Shown: positions 10,177 through 19,056, numbered from the stretch's first letter. The stretch: 40,437 nt of DNA from Micrococcales bacterium (GCA_016719135.1 JADKAV010000029.1:1-40437); one strand, 5' to 3'. Translations and numbers: made by a program. The notes: a model not told the origin generated them from the letters alone.

Positions 10177-10937
10177 CAGCGGAACTCCTTCGGCTTGGTG
10201 GCGGCCCGCAGGATTCTGCGCGGGGTGTAGCGTGCGGCCGTCGCGGCGGCCCAGTACCGGCGGCTCGGCACCGAGAGTACGACGCCGCGCTCGCAGTCAC
10301 GCACACCCTGCCGCGCGACCGCACCGGCGTCCAGCCACATCCAGCCGGGGCCGTCGACCCGCATATCTGCGCGTTCGTGGAACTCGGTGCGGGTGAACCC
10401 CGGACACAGGGCCGTGGCGTGGATACCCGCCGGCGTCCCGGCGGCGAGCCCTTCGGTGAACGTCGTGACCCAGGCTTTGGCCGCGGAGTAGGTCCCCATC
10501 GGAAGCCAGCCGGCGACACTCGACACGTTGAGAATCCTGCCGCGCCCCCGCTCGACCATGCCGGGCAGGGCGGCATGGGTCAGCCGCATCACCGCGACCA
10601 CGAGCACATCCAGCAGCGCCTGCTCCTGCTCGACGGTGGATTCCAGAAAACTCTGCGTGATGCCGTAGCCGGCGTTGTTGACCAACCAGTCCACCTCGGT
10701 GGCTGCCTGCTCCACCTGCTTGAGTTGTTCACGATCGGACAGGTCCGCTGCCAGAACCCGACAGTTGCCCAGTTCGTCGGCCAGGTCGTTGAGCCGCCGC
10801 TCGTCGCGTGCAACCAGAATCAGCTCATGGCCTTGCAGGGCCAGTTCAAAGGCGATCTCGCGCCCGATCCCAGCGGTCGGTCCAGTTACCAGTGCAACAC
10901 CCACGGTTGGGAATCTTCCTCCCCCAACGCGAGTCAT
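10176..10937 (-). CDS. Short-chain dehydrogenase/reductase
   Basis: A classical SDR of about 250 residues. Cofactor motif VTGPTAGIGREIAFELA (T-G-x3-G-x-G), NNAGYG, then the catalytic Ser (NVSSVAGW) and Tyr-x3-Lys (YSAAKAW) are all visible. Such enzymes oxidise or reduce alcohols and ketones with NAD(P)H; the substrate is not predictable here. The ATG at 10937 gives MTRVGGGRFPTVGVALVTGP; the GTG at the VGVALV position is an equally reasonable start. The stop overlaps the start of the downstream epimerase-like gene by one base. The aminotransferase start at 10965 on the other strand leaves only about 27 bases for both promoters. Confidence 0.88.
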   Translation of the reverse strand: MTRVGGGRFPTVGVALVTGPTAGIGREIAFELALQGHELILVARDERRLNDLADELGNCRVLAADLSDREQLKQVEQAATEVDWLVNNAGYGITQSFLESTVEQEQALLDVLVVAVMRLTHAALPGMVERGRGRILNVSSVAGWLPMGTYSAAKAWVTTFTEGLAAGTPAGIHATALCPGFTRTEFHERADMRVDGPGWMWLDAGAVARQGVRDCERGVVLSVPSRRYWAAATAARYTPRRILRAATKPKEFR

Positions 10938-10964
10938 GCCACCGGAGGCCGCAGAATCGGACGC

Positions 10965-12128
10965 ATGCCGGATCGATTGGTGTCAAGAATGCGCTCCCAC
11001 GAGCGGACCATCTTCGGCGAGATGTCCGCGCTGGCCGCACGACTCGAGGCGATCAACCTCGGGCAGGGGTTCCCCGACACCGGCGGACCTCCCCAGGTCC
11101 GACAGGTCGCCGAGCGCGCGATCCGGGAGGGTTTGGGCGATCAGTATCCCCCGGCTCACGGCTTGCCGGACCTGCGAGCGGCGATCAGCGAACACCAGGA
11201 CCGGTTCTACGGCCTGCAGGTCGACGCGGCCGACGCAGTGGTCGTGGCCACCGGCGCGTCCGAAGCGATCGCCGCGGCGGTGCTCGCACTGGTCGAGCCG
11301 GGGGCGGACGTGATGGTGCTGGACCCCTACTTCGACCTGTACGGTGCGGTCATTTCACTGGCGGGTGCCCGCCGCATCGCGGTGCCGCTTGTCGCGGACA
11401 CCCTGCGCCCGGATGTGGCGGCGATGTCAGCAGCGCTCACCGCGAACACCCGCCTGCTTCTGCTCAACAGCCCCCACAACCCGACCGGCATCGTCTTCAA
11501 CCAGGCCGAACTGTCGGACATCGCCGAGTTCGCGCGGGCCAACGACCTGCTCGTCATCGCCGACGAGGCCTACGAGCATCTGTGGTTCGACAACAACCGG
11601 CACATTCCGATCGCCTCGCTGCCGGGGATGTGGGACCGGACGGTGACGATCGGGTCCGGCGGCAAATCGTTCTCGTTCACCGGATGGAAAGTCGGCTGGG
11701 CCACCGGACCCGCCGAGCTGATCGCGGCCGTGCGGGTCGTGCGCCAGCACCTGTCCTACGTGTCCGGCGGACCATTCCAGTACGCCATGGCGGCCGGGCT
11801 GCGGTTGCCCGATGTGTACTTCGATCAGTTCCGCGAGGGTCTTGCACAGCAGCGCGACCGGTTGTGCGATGGGCTCGCGGATCTGGGGTTACGAGTCATC
11901 GCGCCGCAGGGCACGTACTTCGCGACCACGGACGTGCGGCCGGCAGGGTTCGCCACCGGCGCGGAATTCTGTCAACAGCTGCCCTACGAGGCCGGTGTCG
12001 TGGCGATTCCGCAGTCGGCCCTGAGCGATCACCCCGAAGCGACCGGCCCTTACGTGCGCTGGGCGTTCTGCAAACAGCCCGAGGTGCTCGACGAAGCCCT
12101 GGTCAGGCTTCGGCGATGGTTGGGATAG
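10965..12128 (+). CDS. PLP-dependent class I/II aminotransferase (DapC/methionine-aminotransferase-like)
   Basis: Fold-type I aminotransferase of 387 residues. Motifs are INLGQGFPDTGGP near the N-terminus, LLNSPHNPTGIVF, the pocket VIADEAYEHLWFD, and the PLP lysine in SGGKSFSFTGWKVGW. The C-terminal YVRWAFCKQPEVLDEAL supplies the carboxylate-binding Arg. Close families include N-succinyldiaminopimelate aminotransferase (DapC), methionine aminotransferase and cysteine-conjugate beta-lyase; sequence reading alone cannot decide. I chose ATG 10965 (MPDRLVSRMRSHERTIFGEM). The frame is open for 283 more codons upstream, but that stretch is antisense to the SDR gene and is a high-GC shadow. Confidence 0.88.
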   Translation: MPDRLVSRMRSHERTIFGEMSALAARLEAINLGQGFPDTGGPPQVRQVAERAIREGLGDQYPPAHGLPDLRAAISEHQDRFYGLQVDAADAVVVATGASEAIAAAVLALVEPGADVMVLDPYFDLYGAVISLAGARRIAVPLVADTLRPDVAAMSAALTANTRLLLLNSPHNPTGIVFNQAELSDIAEFARANDLLVIADEAYEHLWFDNNRHIPIASLPGMWDRTVTIGSGGKSFSFTGWKVGWATGPAELIAAVRVVRQHLSYVSGGPFQYAMAAGLRLPDVYFDQFREGLAQQRDRLCDGLADLGLRVIAPQGTYFATTDVRPAGFATGAEFCQQLPYEAGVVAIPQSALSDHPEATGPYVRWAFCKQPEVLDEALVRLRRWLG

Positions 12129-12141
12129 GCCGTCCGGTCTG

Positions 12142-13281
12142 TCATCGACCGGTTCGGGCATGACGTCCGAGCGCCCACACCGCCAGCGCGCTCAAACCCA
12201 CGGCGAACCCGGTGAGCACCGCGAGCTCCGTGGCGATCCCGGCCAGACCGGCGCCGTCGTTGATGATCTGGTTCCAGGCATCCATCGCCCAGGCCTGTGG
12301 GGTGAGGTGACCGATGCGCGACATCAGCGGACCGACGACTGACAGCGGCCACATCGTCCCGCCCAGCATGCCCAGCACGATGCCGGCGGGCACGGCCACG
12401 GCCACGGCCTGCCCCGGGGTCTTCGCGATGCCGCCCAGCAGCATTCCGGCGGCTCCGGCGATCACGGAGTAGACCACCACCAGGACCGCAACGGCGACGG
12501 GATTTCCGAAGTCGATGCCGAAGGACAGCACCCCGAGGCCGAGCAGGATGGCCGATTGCAGCAAAGCGATCGCGACCCGCGACGCCCCGAGTCCCGACAG
12601 ATACACCCCCAGGCCGTGCGGCGTCGCGAGGGTGCGCTGGAAGACCCGCAGCTGCCGTGCCTGTACCAGCGCCGACGCTCCGAGCAACCCGTTGAGGAAA
12701 ACGAACAGCATCAACTGCGACGGTACGGCGGAGGCGAACCGGTTCTCCTCCATCTCGTTGACCGCGCCCAGGGACCGGGCGGCGACCGTCACGGGCGGGA
12801 CCTGCGCCAGCGCGTCGTCCACAGCCGCCTCTGCTCGCGCAACGGGGACATCGCCGGACAGAACGTCCACGGCCACCGCCCGCGTACTCACTTGCGCCGC
12901 CGCGGCATTGACCGTGGACAGGATCACACCCGCGCCGCTGGACGCCTGCTGCACGTATACCTGCACGGGTGAGCCGTCCGCAGGCACGTCGACGCCGCCC
13001 CCCACCGTCCCCATGCGGATGTCCCGATAAAGGTCGCGCCGGTCAGTGTACAGCGTCACGTCGACCGCGGCGGATTGTTCGAGTTCGTTGATCAGACTGG
13101 TGCCCAGCGGTCCGGGGTTCTCGCTGAGCAACCCGACCGGCAGCCGCGAGTTGGACTGCCCGAAACTCAGCCCGATCAGCAGAACCAACACGACGGGCAG
13201 CGCGATAGTGCTGAACATCGCGATCCGGTCGCGGAAGAAGCGGATCCACTCCACCCGGGCCGTGGCCAGTGCCGCCCTCAT
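12142..13281 (-). CDS. ABC-2 type transporter permease (second of two)
   Basis: A 379-residue permease. One N-terminal membrane helix (ALPVVLVLLIGLSFG) is followed by an extracytoplasmic domain of roughly 150 residues. Then come five C-terminal helices, beginning LMLFVFLNGLLGASALV and including GVLSFGIDFG and AVLTGFAVGLSALAVWALG. This is the 1+5 helix layout of ABC-2 permeases that export drugs, lipids or polymers. The start overlaps the stop of the upstream permease by 4 bases. Together with that permease and the ATPase it would form one exporter with two different membrane subunits. Substrate unknown. It converges with the aminotransferase gene, 13 bases apart. Confidence 0.88.
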   Translation of the reverse strand: MRAALATARVEWIRFFRDRIAMFSTIALPVVLVLLIGLSFGQSNSRLPVGLLSENPGPLGTSLINELEQSAAVDVTLYTDRRDLYRDIRMGTVGGGVDVPADGSPVQVYVQQASSGAGVILSTVNAAAAQVSTRAVAVDVLSGDVPVARAEAAVDDALAQVPPVTVAARSLGAVNEMEENRFASAVPSQLMLFVFLNGLLGASALVQARQLRVFQRTLATPHGLGVYLSGLGASRVAIALLQSAILLGLGVLSFGIDFGNPVAVAVLVVVYSVIAGAAGMLLGGIAKTPGQAVAVAVPAGIVLGMLGGTMWPLSVVGPLMSRIGHLTPQAWAMDAWNQIINDGAGLAGIATELAVLTGFAVGLSALAVWALGRHARTGR

Positions 13282-14432
13282 GACAGCACCTTGTTCCGCA
13301 GGGCGAGCAGACCCGCGGTCGCCGTGCCGATCCCGATCGCCAGCAGCAGCAGAACCTGCGGCATCACCCCCGCCAGTCCCGACTGGGCCGCGGACAGGTC
13401 CACGAAGGCCGATAGCGCGAGCCCGTTGGGAGTGAACAGCCGCATCGTGTTCAGCACACCTGTCGCCCCCAGGAAGAACGTCCCACCGGCGACGGCGAAC
13501 AGCAGCGCGACGATGGTGGTCAAGGCGTCGGCCTGGTTCTCAGTGCGCGCGAACCCCGTGATGAGCAGCGAGATGCCGGCAATCGCGGTCACTGCGGCCA
13601 CGATCACGACGAAGACCCCCACCGGGTCACCCCAGTCGGCTCCGAAACCCAGCCACGTGATCAGCCACACCGCGGTCATGCTCAGAACTCCCACGACCAT
13701 CACCTGTGCGGTCTTGCCCAGCAGCACCGACGTCGGGCTCACCGGTGCTGCGAGGATGCGCGGCAGCGTGCCCTGTTTGCGTTCGGCAACGATCGACCGG
13801 GCACCGTCCCCGATGATGAAGAACAGGAACAGCATTGCCATTCCCGGGGCGAAGTAGGCCATCACGGAGAACGTGCCGTCCACCTCCCCCTGCTCCACGG
13901 TGATCGCCGGCGGGGACGCCACGGCCTTCTGGATCGACGCGGTGACATCCTCCACGCCGGCCTGGTTCGCAGCCACCGCAGTCACGCGAGCGGTCTGCAG
14001 CTCGGCGGCAACGCCGCCGGCGACGGCCTGCGCGACCGAGGTTGCCAGCGGATCGGTGGCCGCCCCCACGACATCCAGCTGCGCGGCCTCGCCCGCCAGC
14101 ACCGCCTCACCGAGCCCGGCGGGCATGACCACGACCGCGTCGTACGAACCGGATTCGACGGCGGCCTCCACGCTTTGCGGATCACCCACAGCGGAGAACG
14201 CGATGCCGTCCCCGCCGGAACCGACGAGGCCCTTCGCGATCTGTGTGGAGATCTCGGAGCGATCTGCGTCCGCGATCCCGATGGTGACGTTGAGCGAGAA
14301 GCCCGATCCGAACGCGGCCCCCACCACCAGCGCGATGACGATCGGCGCCACCAGCGCCTGGATGAGGATCGACCGGTCCCGCAAGGACCGGCGCAAGCCG
14401 AGCGCCGCTATCAGCCACGTGGTGCGCCACAT
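13278..14432 (-). CDS. ABC-2 type transporter permease (first of two)
   Basis: A 384-residue ABC-2 permease homologous in layout to its downstream partner. A first helix (ALVAPIVIALVVGAAFGSGF) precedes an Ala/Val-rich external domain, then five helices starting around FAPGMAMLFLFFIIGDGA. The conserved cytoplasmic loop IVAERKQGTLPRILAAPVSP, typical of ABC-2 permeases where they contact the ATPase, is clear. The ATG overlaps the ATPase stop by one base, so the three genes are translationally linked. The frame is intact over its length. Confidence 0.9.
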   Translation of the reverse strand: MWRTTWLIAALGLRRSLRDRSILIQALVAPIVIALVVGAAFGSGFSLNVTIGIADADRSEISTQIAKGLVGSGGDGIAFSAVGDPQSVEAAVESGSYDAVVVMPAGLGEAVLAGEAAQLDVVGAATDPLATSVAQAVAGGVAAELQTARVTAVAANQAGVEDVTASIQKAVASPPAITVEQGEVDGTFSVMAYFAPGMAMLFLFFIIGDGARSIVAERKQGTLPRILAAPVSPTSVLLGKTAQVMVVGVLSMTAVWLITWLGFGADWGDPVGVFVVIVAAVTAIAGISLLITGFARTENQADALTTIVALLFAVAGGTFFLGATGVLNTMRLFTPNGLALSAFVDLSAAQSGLAGVMPQVLLLLAIGIGTATAGLLALRNKVLS

Positions 14433-15374
14433 CAGTCGCGCAGCGCTTTCCCCGTCAGATCCAGGAAGACGGCTTCGAGGTCGGGCTGCACGACATCGAC
14501 TCCGGTCACCTCGAGCCGATTCGCCTGGGCGAATTGCACAGCGGGAGCGATCAGACCAGGACCGTTGGCGGCAACCACGGACAGCCCGGATTCGACGTCC
14601 TGCACGGCGTTGACTTCCGGGAGCCGTTCCAGGTCGGCACGCCAGGCCTCGATGTCCTCGCGCCCACCGGCGACTCGGAAACTGACGGTGGCCTTCTCCC
14701 CCAGACCCTGAACCAGTTCGTCGCGCGAGCCCTCCGCGATCAAACGACCCTGATCGATGATGCCGACGCGGTCACACAGCCGCTCGGCCTCCTCCATGTA
14801 GTGCGTCGTGTAGAGGACCGCCGTTTCCGGACCCGCCGAGCTCTGCGACGGCCTCGAGGATGCTGTTGCGGCTCTGCGGATCCACCCCCACCGTCGGCTC
14901 GTCCAGGATCAGCAGCCGTGGTTCGTGCAGGAGCCCGACGGCGATGTTCGCGCGTCTCTTCATCCCCCCGGAGTAGGTCTCGATGCGGTCCTTGGCCCGA
15001 TCCGCCAGGCCCACGACGTCCAACACCTCCGCAACGCGGGCACTCAACGCCTTGCCGTTGAGATTCTGAAGGCTGCCGAAGAACTGCAGGTTCTCGATGG
15101 CCGACAGATCCGGGTACAACGCGATGTCCTGCGGCACCAGCCCGATCAGCGACTTGCGTGCGGGTGTCACCGGTTCGCCGAGTAGGGTCACGGTGCCTTC
15201 ATCAGCCCTCAGCAGTCCGGCGATCACGGAGATCGTGGTCGTCTTGCCTGCGCCGTTGGGACCCAGCAGTCCGTAGGTCTCGCCGGTTCGGATCGTGAAC
15301 GAGACCTTGTCGACGGCGGTGTGCTCACCGAATCGTCGTACCAGTTGCTCGACCTGCAAGACCGGGCGATCCAT
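14432..15374 (-). CDS. ABC transporter ATP-binding protein, one frameshift
   Basis: ATPase of the exporter operon. Walker A LLGPNGAGKTTTISVIAG, Q-loop LVPQDIALYPDLS, signature YSGGMKRRANIA and Walker B LLILDEPTVGVDPQSR are intact from ATG 15374. Near 14825 the frame changes. TAVLYTTHYMEEAERLCDR, the switch-His region, continues in the next frame, followed by a C-terminal domain ending LEAVFLDLTGKALRD, typical of DrrA/CcmA-like exporters. One extra base, probably in the GGAAACGG run (plus-strand TTTCC near 14828), explains it. Corrected length is about 313 residues. It is the first gene of the operon; repeat copies B and C lie upstream. Confidence 0.9.
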
Positions 15375-15412
15375 GGTTTCAGCCTACGTCCAGGGCTCTC
15401 GGGAGTCCGACG

Positions 15413-15542
15413 CACAGGCGTGAGAGTTGGGTACGCACGTTGGAGATCGGTACGCACGTTGGAGATCCACGGACCGTGCAACTCCAACGGACGTGCGCTT
15501 GTCCAACGTACGTACATAACTCCAACGCCTGCGCCAGGGCGG
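15413..15542 (+). repeat. 130-bp dyad repeat, copy B
   Basis: The first of two tandem copies between the divergent ABC ATPase and efeU genes. GTTGGA hexamers start at 15439 and 15458; TCCAAC hexamers start at 15483, 15502 and 15521. The dyad centre is the A of CACGGACCGTG at 15473. A degenerate sixth site (GTGAGA, 15420) sits exactly where symmetry predicts the partner of the 15521 site. Copy C differs at only 8 of 130 positions by hand count and starts 140 bp later. Confidence 0.92.
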
Positions 15543-15552
15543 GCGGCTGACC

Positions 15553-15682
15553 CACAGGCGTGAGAGTTCGGTACACGCGTTGGAGATCGGTACGCACGTT
15601 GGAGATCCACGGGCCGCGCAACTCCAACGCAAGTGCGCTTGTCCAACGTACGTACACAACTCCAACGCCTGCGCCAGGGCGG
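15553..15682 (+). repeat. 130-bp dyad repeat, copy C
   Basis: The second tandem copy, 140 bp after copy B in the same orientation. Hexamers start at 15579, 15598 (GTTGGA) and 15623, 15642, 15661 (TCCAAC), preserving the 19/25/19/19 spacing. The 3' edge, a CCTGCGCCAGGGCGG segment, is identical to that of copy B. It is followed by about 110 bases without recognisable features and then the iron box of efeU. Confidence 0.92.
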
Positions 15683-15792
15683 AAGTAGGGAGCGGCGCAG
15701 CAGTCCAAGCGACGAACTGCGTGGAAGTCGGCCCGACTACGGCGAACTCCCGGTTCCGGGGGGCTATCGCAACGCCGAGCCACGCCCCTATA

Positions 15793-15811
15793 GTTGGTAA
15801 GGCTTACCTAA
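15793..15811 (+). promoter_or_regulatory. IdeR/DtxR-type iron box upstream of efeU
   Basis: The 19-base sequence with core GGTAAGGCTTACC matches 15 of 19 positions of the DtxR/IdeR consensus TTAGGTTAGGCTAACCTAA as I know it, and is a near-perfect dyad around 15802. It lies 13 bases before the GTG of the iron permease, just upstream of its GGAGG ribosome site. Iron-loaded IdeR or DtxR bound here would block transcription or translation start, so the iron uptake genes should be expressed under iron limitation. Confidence 0.8.
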
Positions 15812-15824
15812 CTTTGGAGGATCG

Positions 15825-16668
15825 GTGATCGGCAATTACCTCATCGGATTGCGCGAGGGCCTCGAGGCGGCGTTGATCGTGAGCATCCTGCTCGCGTACT
15901 TGGTGAAGACCGAACGCACCCACCTGAGTCGCCACGTCTGGACCGGTGTCGGACTGGCGGTGGCGTTGTCGCTGGCGGTCGGCGCGGTGCTCACGTTCGG
16001 CACCCGCGGCCTGACGTTCGAAGCGCAGGAGATCATCGGCGGCACCCTGTCGATCCTCGCTGTCGGGCTGGTCACGTGGATGATCTTCTGGATGGCCACC
16101 AACGCCCGGCACCTGAAGGTGAAGTTGCACTCGAAGATGGACCAAAGCCGCCGAGGCTGGGGTGGGAGCGCTGGTGGTCGTGGCGTTTCTGGCCGTGGCC
16201 CGCGAAGGCATCGAGACCGCCCTGTTCCTGTGGGCGGCGGTACGGTCCACAGGTTCCGGCACCACCCCGTTGTTGGGTGCCCTGCTCGGCATCGCGACCG
16301 CGGTGGCGCTGGGCTACCTGATCTACAAGGGTGCGCTGCGGCTGAACCTGGGCACGTTCTTCACGTGGACCGGAGCCGCACTGATCGTCGTGGCCGCCGG
16401 TGTCCTCGCCTACGGGATCCACGACCTGCAAGAGGCGGGTGTCCTGCCCGGGCTGAACACTCTCGCGTTCGACGTCAGCGACACGATCGCTCCGGGCACC
16501 TGGTACGCGACTCTGCTCAAGGGCACGATCAACTTCACACCGGCCATGTCGGTGCTGAGCGCCATCGGGTGGCTCGCCTACGTCAGCATCGTCATGACCC
16601 TGTTCATCCTGAAGGTGCGCACACCCAAACCTGCCAGGACAACCCCCGTGAAGGAGTACGCAGCGTGA
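15825..16668 (+). CDS. efeU: EfeU/Ftr1-type iron permease, one frameshift
   Basis: High-affinity iron permease of the FTR1/EfeU family, a seven-helix inner-membrane protein. Both signature REXXE motifs are present, LREGLEAALIVSILL at the N-terminus and VAREGIETALFLWAAV in the middle; their glutamates carry ferric iron. Helices such as GLAVALSLAVGAVLTFG and GAALIVVAAGVLAYGIHD are visible. The frame changes near 16140-16160, between the halves; one base explains it, giving about 280 residues. The GTG start has GGAGG five bases upstream (15816-15820), and an iron box precedes it. The stop overlaps the next start as GTGA. Confidence 0.92.
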
Positions 16669-17027
16669 AGTATCTGTTCGTCGCAGGGGCCGCGGTCCTG
16701 GTTCTCGCAGGATGCACCAGCAATCCCGACAGCACTGAGGATGCGACCCCGGTGGCCGTGACCAGCAGCGACTCCGCGTGTGAGGTCATGCCGACGCAGG
16801 CCCCTGCCGGCACGGTCGTGTTCTCCGTGCAGAACACCGGCGGTCAGGCCACCGAGTTCTACCTCCTGCGTGACAATGACGAGGTCGTCGCAGAAGTCGA
16901 GAACATCGGTCCGGGCGTCGCGCGTGACCTGGTGGTGGACGTCGAAGCGGGGGATTACGTCACCTCGTGCAAGCCGGGCATGACCGGCGACGGCATCCGC
17001 GGCGACTTCAGTGTCGTCGACCAGTGA
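16665..17027 (+). CDS. EfeO-type cupredoxin lipoprotein (cupredoxin domain only)
   Basis: A 120-residue lipoprotein. The signal peptide ends in the lipobox VLAGC with the lipidated Cys at residue 17. The mature part is an EfeO-like cupredoxin domain: ACEVMPTQAPAGTVVFSV, TEFYLLRDNDEVVAEVENI, then a GDYVTSCKPGMTGDGIRGDF end. In classical EfeUOB, EfeO has this cupredoxin domain plus a large M75 (imelysin) domain. Here the M75 domain and the EfeB peroxidase are absent, so this is a reduced system in which the lipoprotein probably binds metal or oxidises iron for the permease. The GTG start overlaps the efeU stop by 4 bases. Confidence 0.88.
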   Translation: MKYLFVAGAAVLVLAGCTSNPDSTEDATPVAVTSSDSACEVMPTQAPAGTVVFSVQNTGGQATEFYLLRDNDEVVAEVENIGPGVARDLVVDVEAGDYVTSCKPGMTGDGIRGDFSVVDQ

Positions 17028-17049
17028 CGCGTCGGCGTGGGTCCCGCCC

Positions 17050-17373
17050 GTGACACACCCCGCCTGGGCCGTAGAGCGCCACCTGCTCGATCCCGCCGTG
17101 CGGGCCGATCCGGTTGCGCTTGACGGCCTGCTACATCCGGACTTCACCGAAGTGGGCGCCTCGGGCCGCCATTGGACCCGCGCCGAGATGATCGAGGCTC
17201 TGGTCGCGGATCCAGCGATTTCGGGGGAGATGAGTAATGCCTGCGCGGCCGAACTGGCCTACGGCATCGCGCTTGTCACCTACGACTTCGGGGACACCCG
17301 ACGATCGTCGGTGTGGGTGCGCGAACACTCCCGCTGGCTGCTTCGGTACCACCAAGGGACGCGCCTAGCGTGA
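17050..17373 (+). CDS. DUF4440/NTF2-like small protein
   Basis: A protein of about 107 residues with the SnoaL/NTF2-like pattern: VERHLLDPAVRADPVALDGL, LLHPDFTEVGASGRHWTRAE, then alternating strands ending SSVWVREHSRWLLRYHQGT. Members are small alpha+beta barrels, often of unknown ligand. The GTG at 17050 (MTHPAWAVERHLLDP) is my start. An in-frame GTG at 17011 would add 13 residues and overlap the preceding lipoprotein gene by 17 bases. It lies between the iron genes and the Ada-type gene and could be the last gene of the iron transcript. Confidence 0.68.
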   Translation: MTHPAWAVERHLLDPAVRADPVALDGLLHPDFTEVGASGRHWTRAEMIEALVADPAISGEMSNACAAELAYGIALVTYDFGDTRRSSVWVREHSRWLLRYHQGTRLA

Positions 17374-17422
17374 TGTCCGAAAACCGCTAGCCATCGCGTG
17401 CAGCGGCGGCGAGAATCGAGCC

Positions 17423-19056
17423 ATGGACGGACTGGACCGCGAGGCCTGCTACCGCGCGGTGACCAGCCGGGACACCCGCTTCGACGGCTGGTTCTACACC
17501 GCTGTGCACACAACTGGGATCTACTGCCGCCCCAGCTGTCCGGCGATCACGCCGAAGCCCGGCAACGTCGACTTCTACCGCACGGCAGCGGCTGCACAGA
17601 CCGCGGGCTTCCGCGGCTGCAAGCGGTGCCGGCCGGACGCATCCCCGGCTCCCGGAATGGGACGTGCGCTCCGACCTCGTGCGCGCGCGATGCGACTGAT
17701 CCGCGACGGGGTGATCGATCGTGACGGAGTGGCCGGGCTGGCCGGCGCACTCGGCTACACCCAACGGCACGTCACGCGGCTGCTCACCGAGGAACTCGGC
17801 GCCGGACCTTTGGCCATCGCACGCGCGCACCGCGCCCGTACCGCCCGGACGCTGCTCGAAAGCACATCGTTGAGCGCCGCCGACATCGCATTCGCCGCGG
17901 GCTTCGGCAGCGTCCGGCAGTTCAACGACACGATCCGCGAGGTGTACGCCGTGACACCCCAGCGCTGCGTTCCTCGCAGGCGGGTGGCGAGCGGATCAGC
18001 CTGCGGCTTGCCACGCGGACCCCGTTCGCCGGCGATGTGTTGCTGGGTTTCCTGGGACGGCGTGCGATCCCCGGCGTGGAGACCTGGGACGGGACCACGT
18101 TCAGCCGGAATCTGCGCCTCCCGCACGCCGACGGTCGAGCCAGCATCACAGCCCACGACGATCACTGCCGCGTGGAGCTGCAATTGTCCGACCTGCGCGA
18201 TCTCGCGCCTGCAGTCAGTCGCTTGCGCAGGATGCTCGACCTGGATGCGGACCCGGTCGCCGTCGCGGACACCCTGCGGGCGACTCTGCCGGTCGATCGC
18301 ATTCCCGGACTGCGCAGCCCGGCCGCCTTCGATCCCGCGGAAACCGCGATCCGGGCGGTTCTCGGCCAACAGGTCAGCGTCGCGGCAGCGTGCACAGCCG
18401 CCGGCAGGCTGGCCGTCGGGGACCCCACTTCCCCAGCTCCTGCACAGATCGCGCAGATGGATTCGGCAGTCTTCGCGATGCCGCGGCGCCGGGCAGCCAC
18501 GGTCATCGAGCTGGCTGCCGCCAGACTCGCCGATGGAACCTGGAGAACTGACATGCCCTACTGCGAGTACCCCAGCCCCGTCGGCATCCTGACGCTTGTC
18601 GCCTCCGACGCGGGTTTGCAAGGGGTCTGGTGGCCTGACGACGCTCGATCCACCGAAGTCGGCAAGTTCAGCCCGACCATCCGGTCCTTGCTCAGGCAGC
18701 TGCCGAAACTCGACGAGTACTTCGCGGGGCGTCGCACCACGTTCGACGTGCCGCTGGACCCATCGGGCACCGACTTCCAGCGGTCGGCCTGGGACGTGCT
18801 GCGCACGATCCCCTACGCCCAGACCATGACCTACGCACAACAGGCGGCCCAACTGGGCGACCCCGCCAAGGCCCGCGCGGTCGGGGCGGCGAACGGGCGC
18901 AACCCGATCTCGATCATCGTGCCCTGCCACCGCGTGGTGGGCGCCTCCGGCGCGCTCACCGGATTCGCCGGCGGACTCGACGCGAAGCAGTGGTTGCTTC
19001 AGTTCGAGCTGGACACGGCCTCCACAAGTGGGCACCACACGACCTCGGTTTCCTGA
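17423..19056 (+). CDS. Ada-AlkA-Ogt fusion: alkylation-repair regulator, truncated glycosylase, alkyltransferase; one frameshift
   Basis: Domains in order: (1) Ada N-terminal methyl-phosphotriester domain with zinc cysteines C35, C39 (YCRPSC) and C66, C69 (CKRC); (2) AraC-type HTH (VAGLAGALGYTQRHVTRLL, then LSAADIAFAAGFGSVRQF); (3) an AlkA N-terminal domain (ISLRLATRTPFAGDVLL) and the start of the glycosylase domain (AIRAVLGQQVSVAAACTAAG); (4) a complete Ogt alkyltransferase with its own ATG at 18553 and the methyl-acceptor IIVPCHRVVGASG. The frame shifts once near 17970-18005. From there on the frame is continuous into Ogt. The AlkA part stops at AARLADGTWR, before the usual LPGIGPWTA hairpin and catalytic Asp, so the glycosylase should be inactive. 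Ada plus Ogt repair could remain functional. Confidence 0.85.

Noticed and set aside
10116..10964. 283-codon open extension upstream of the aminotransferase start
   Set aside because: It is antisense to the well-supported SDR gene and matches nothing; high-GC DNA keeps such frames open. The family start motif begins after 10965.
15413..15682. CRISPR-like array from the tandem repeat copies
   Set aside because: Only two tandem units of 130 bp with a 10-bp linker, internal symmetry and no spacers or cas genes.
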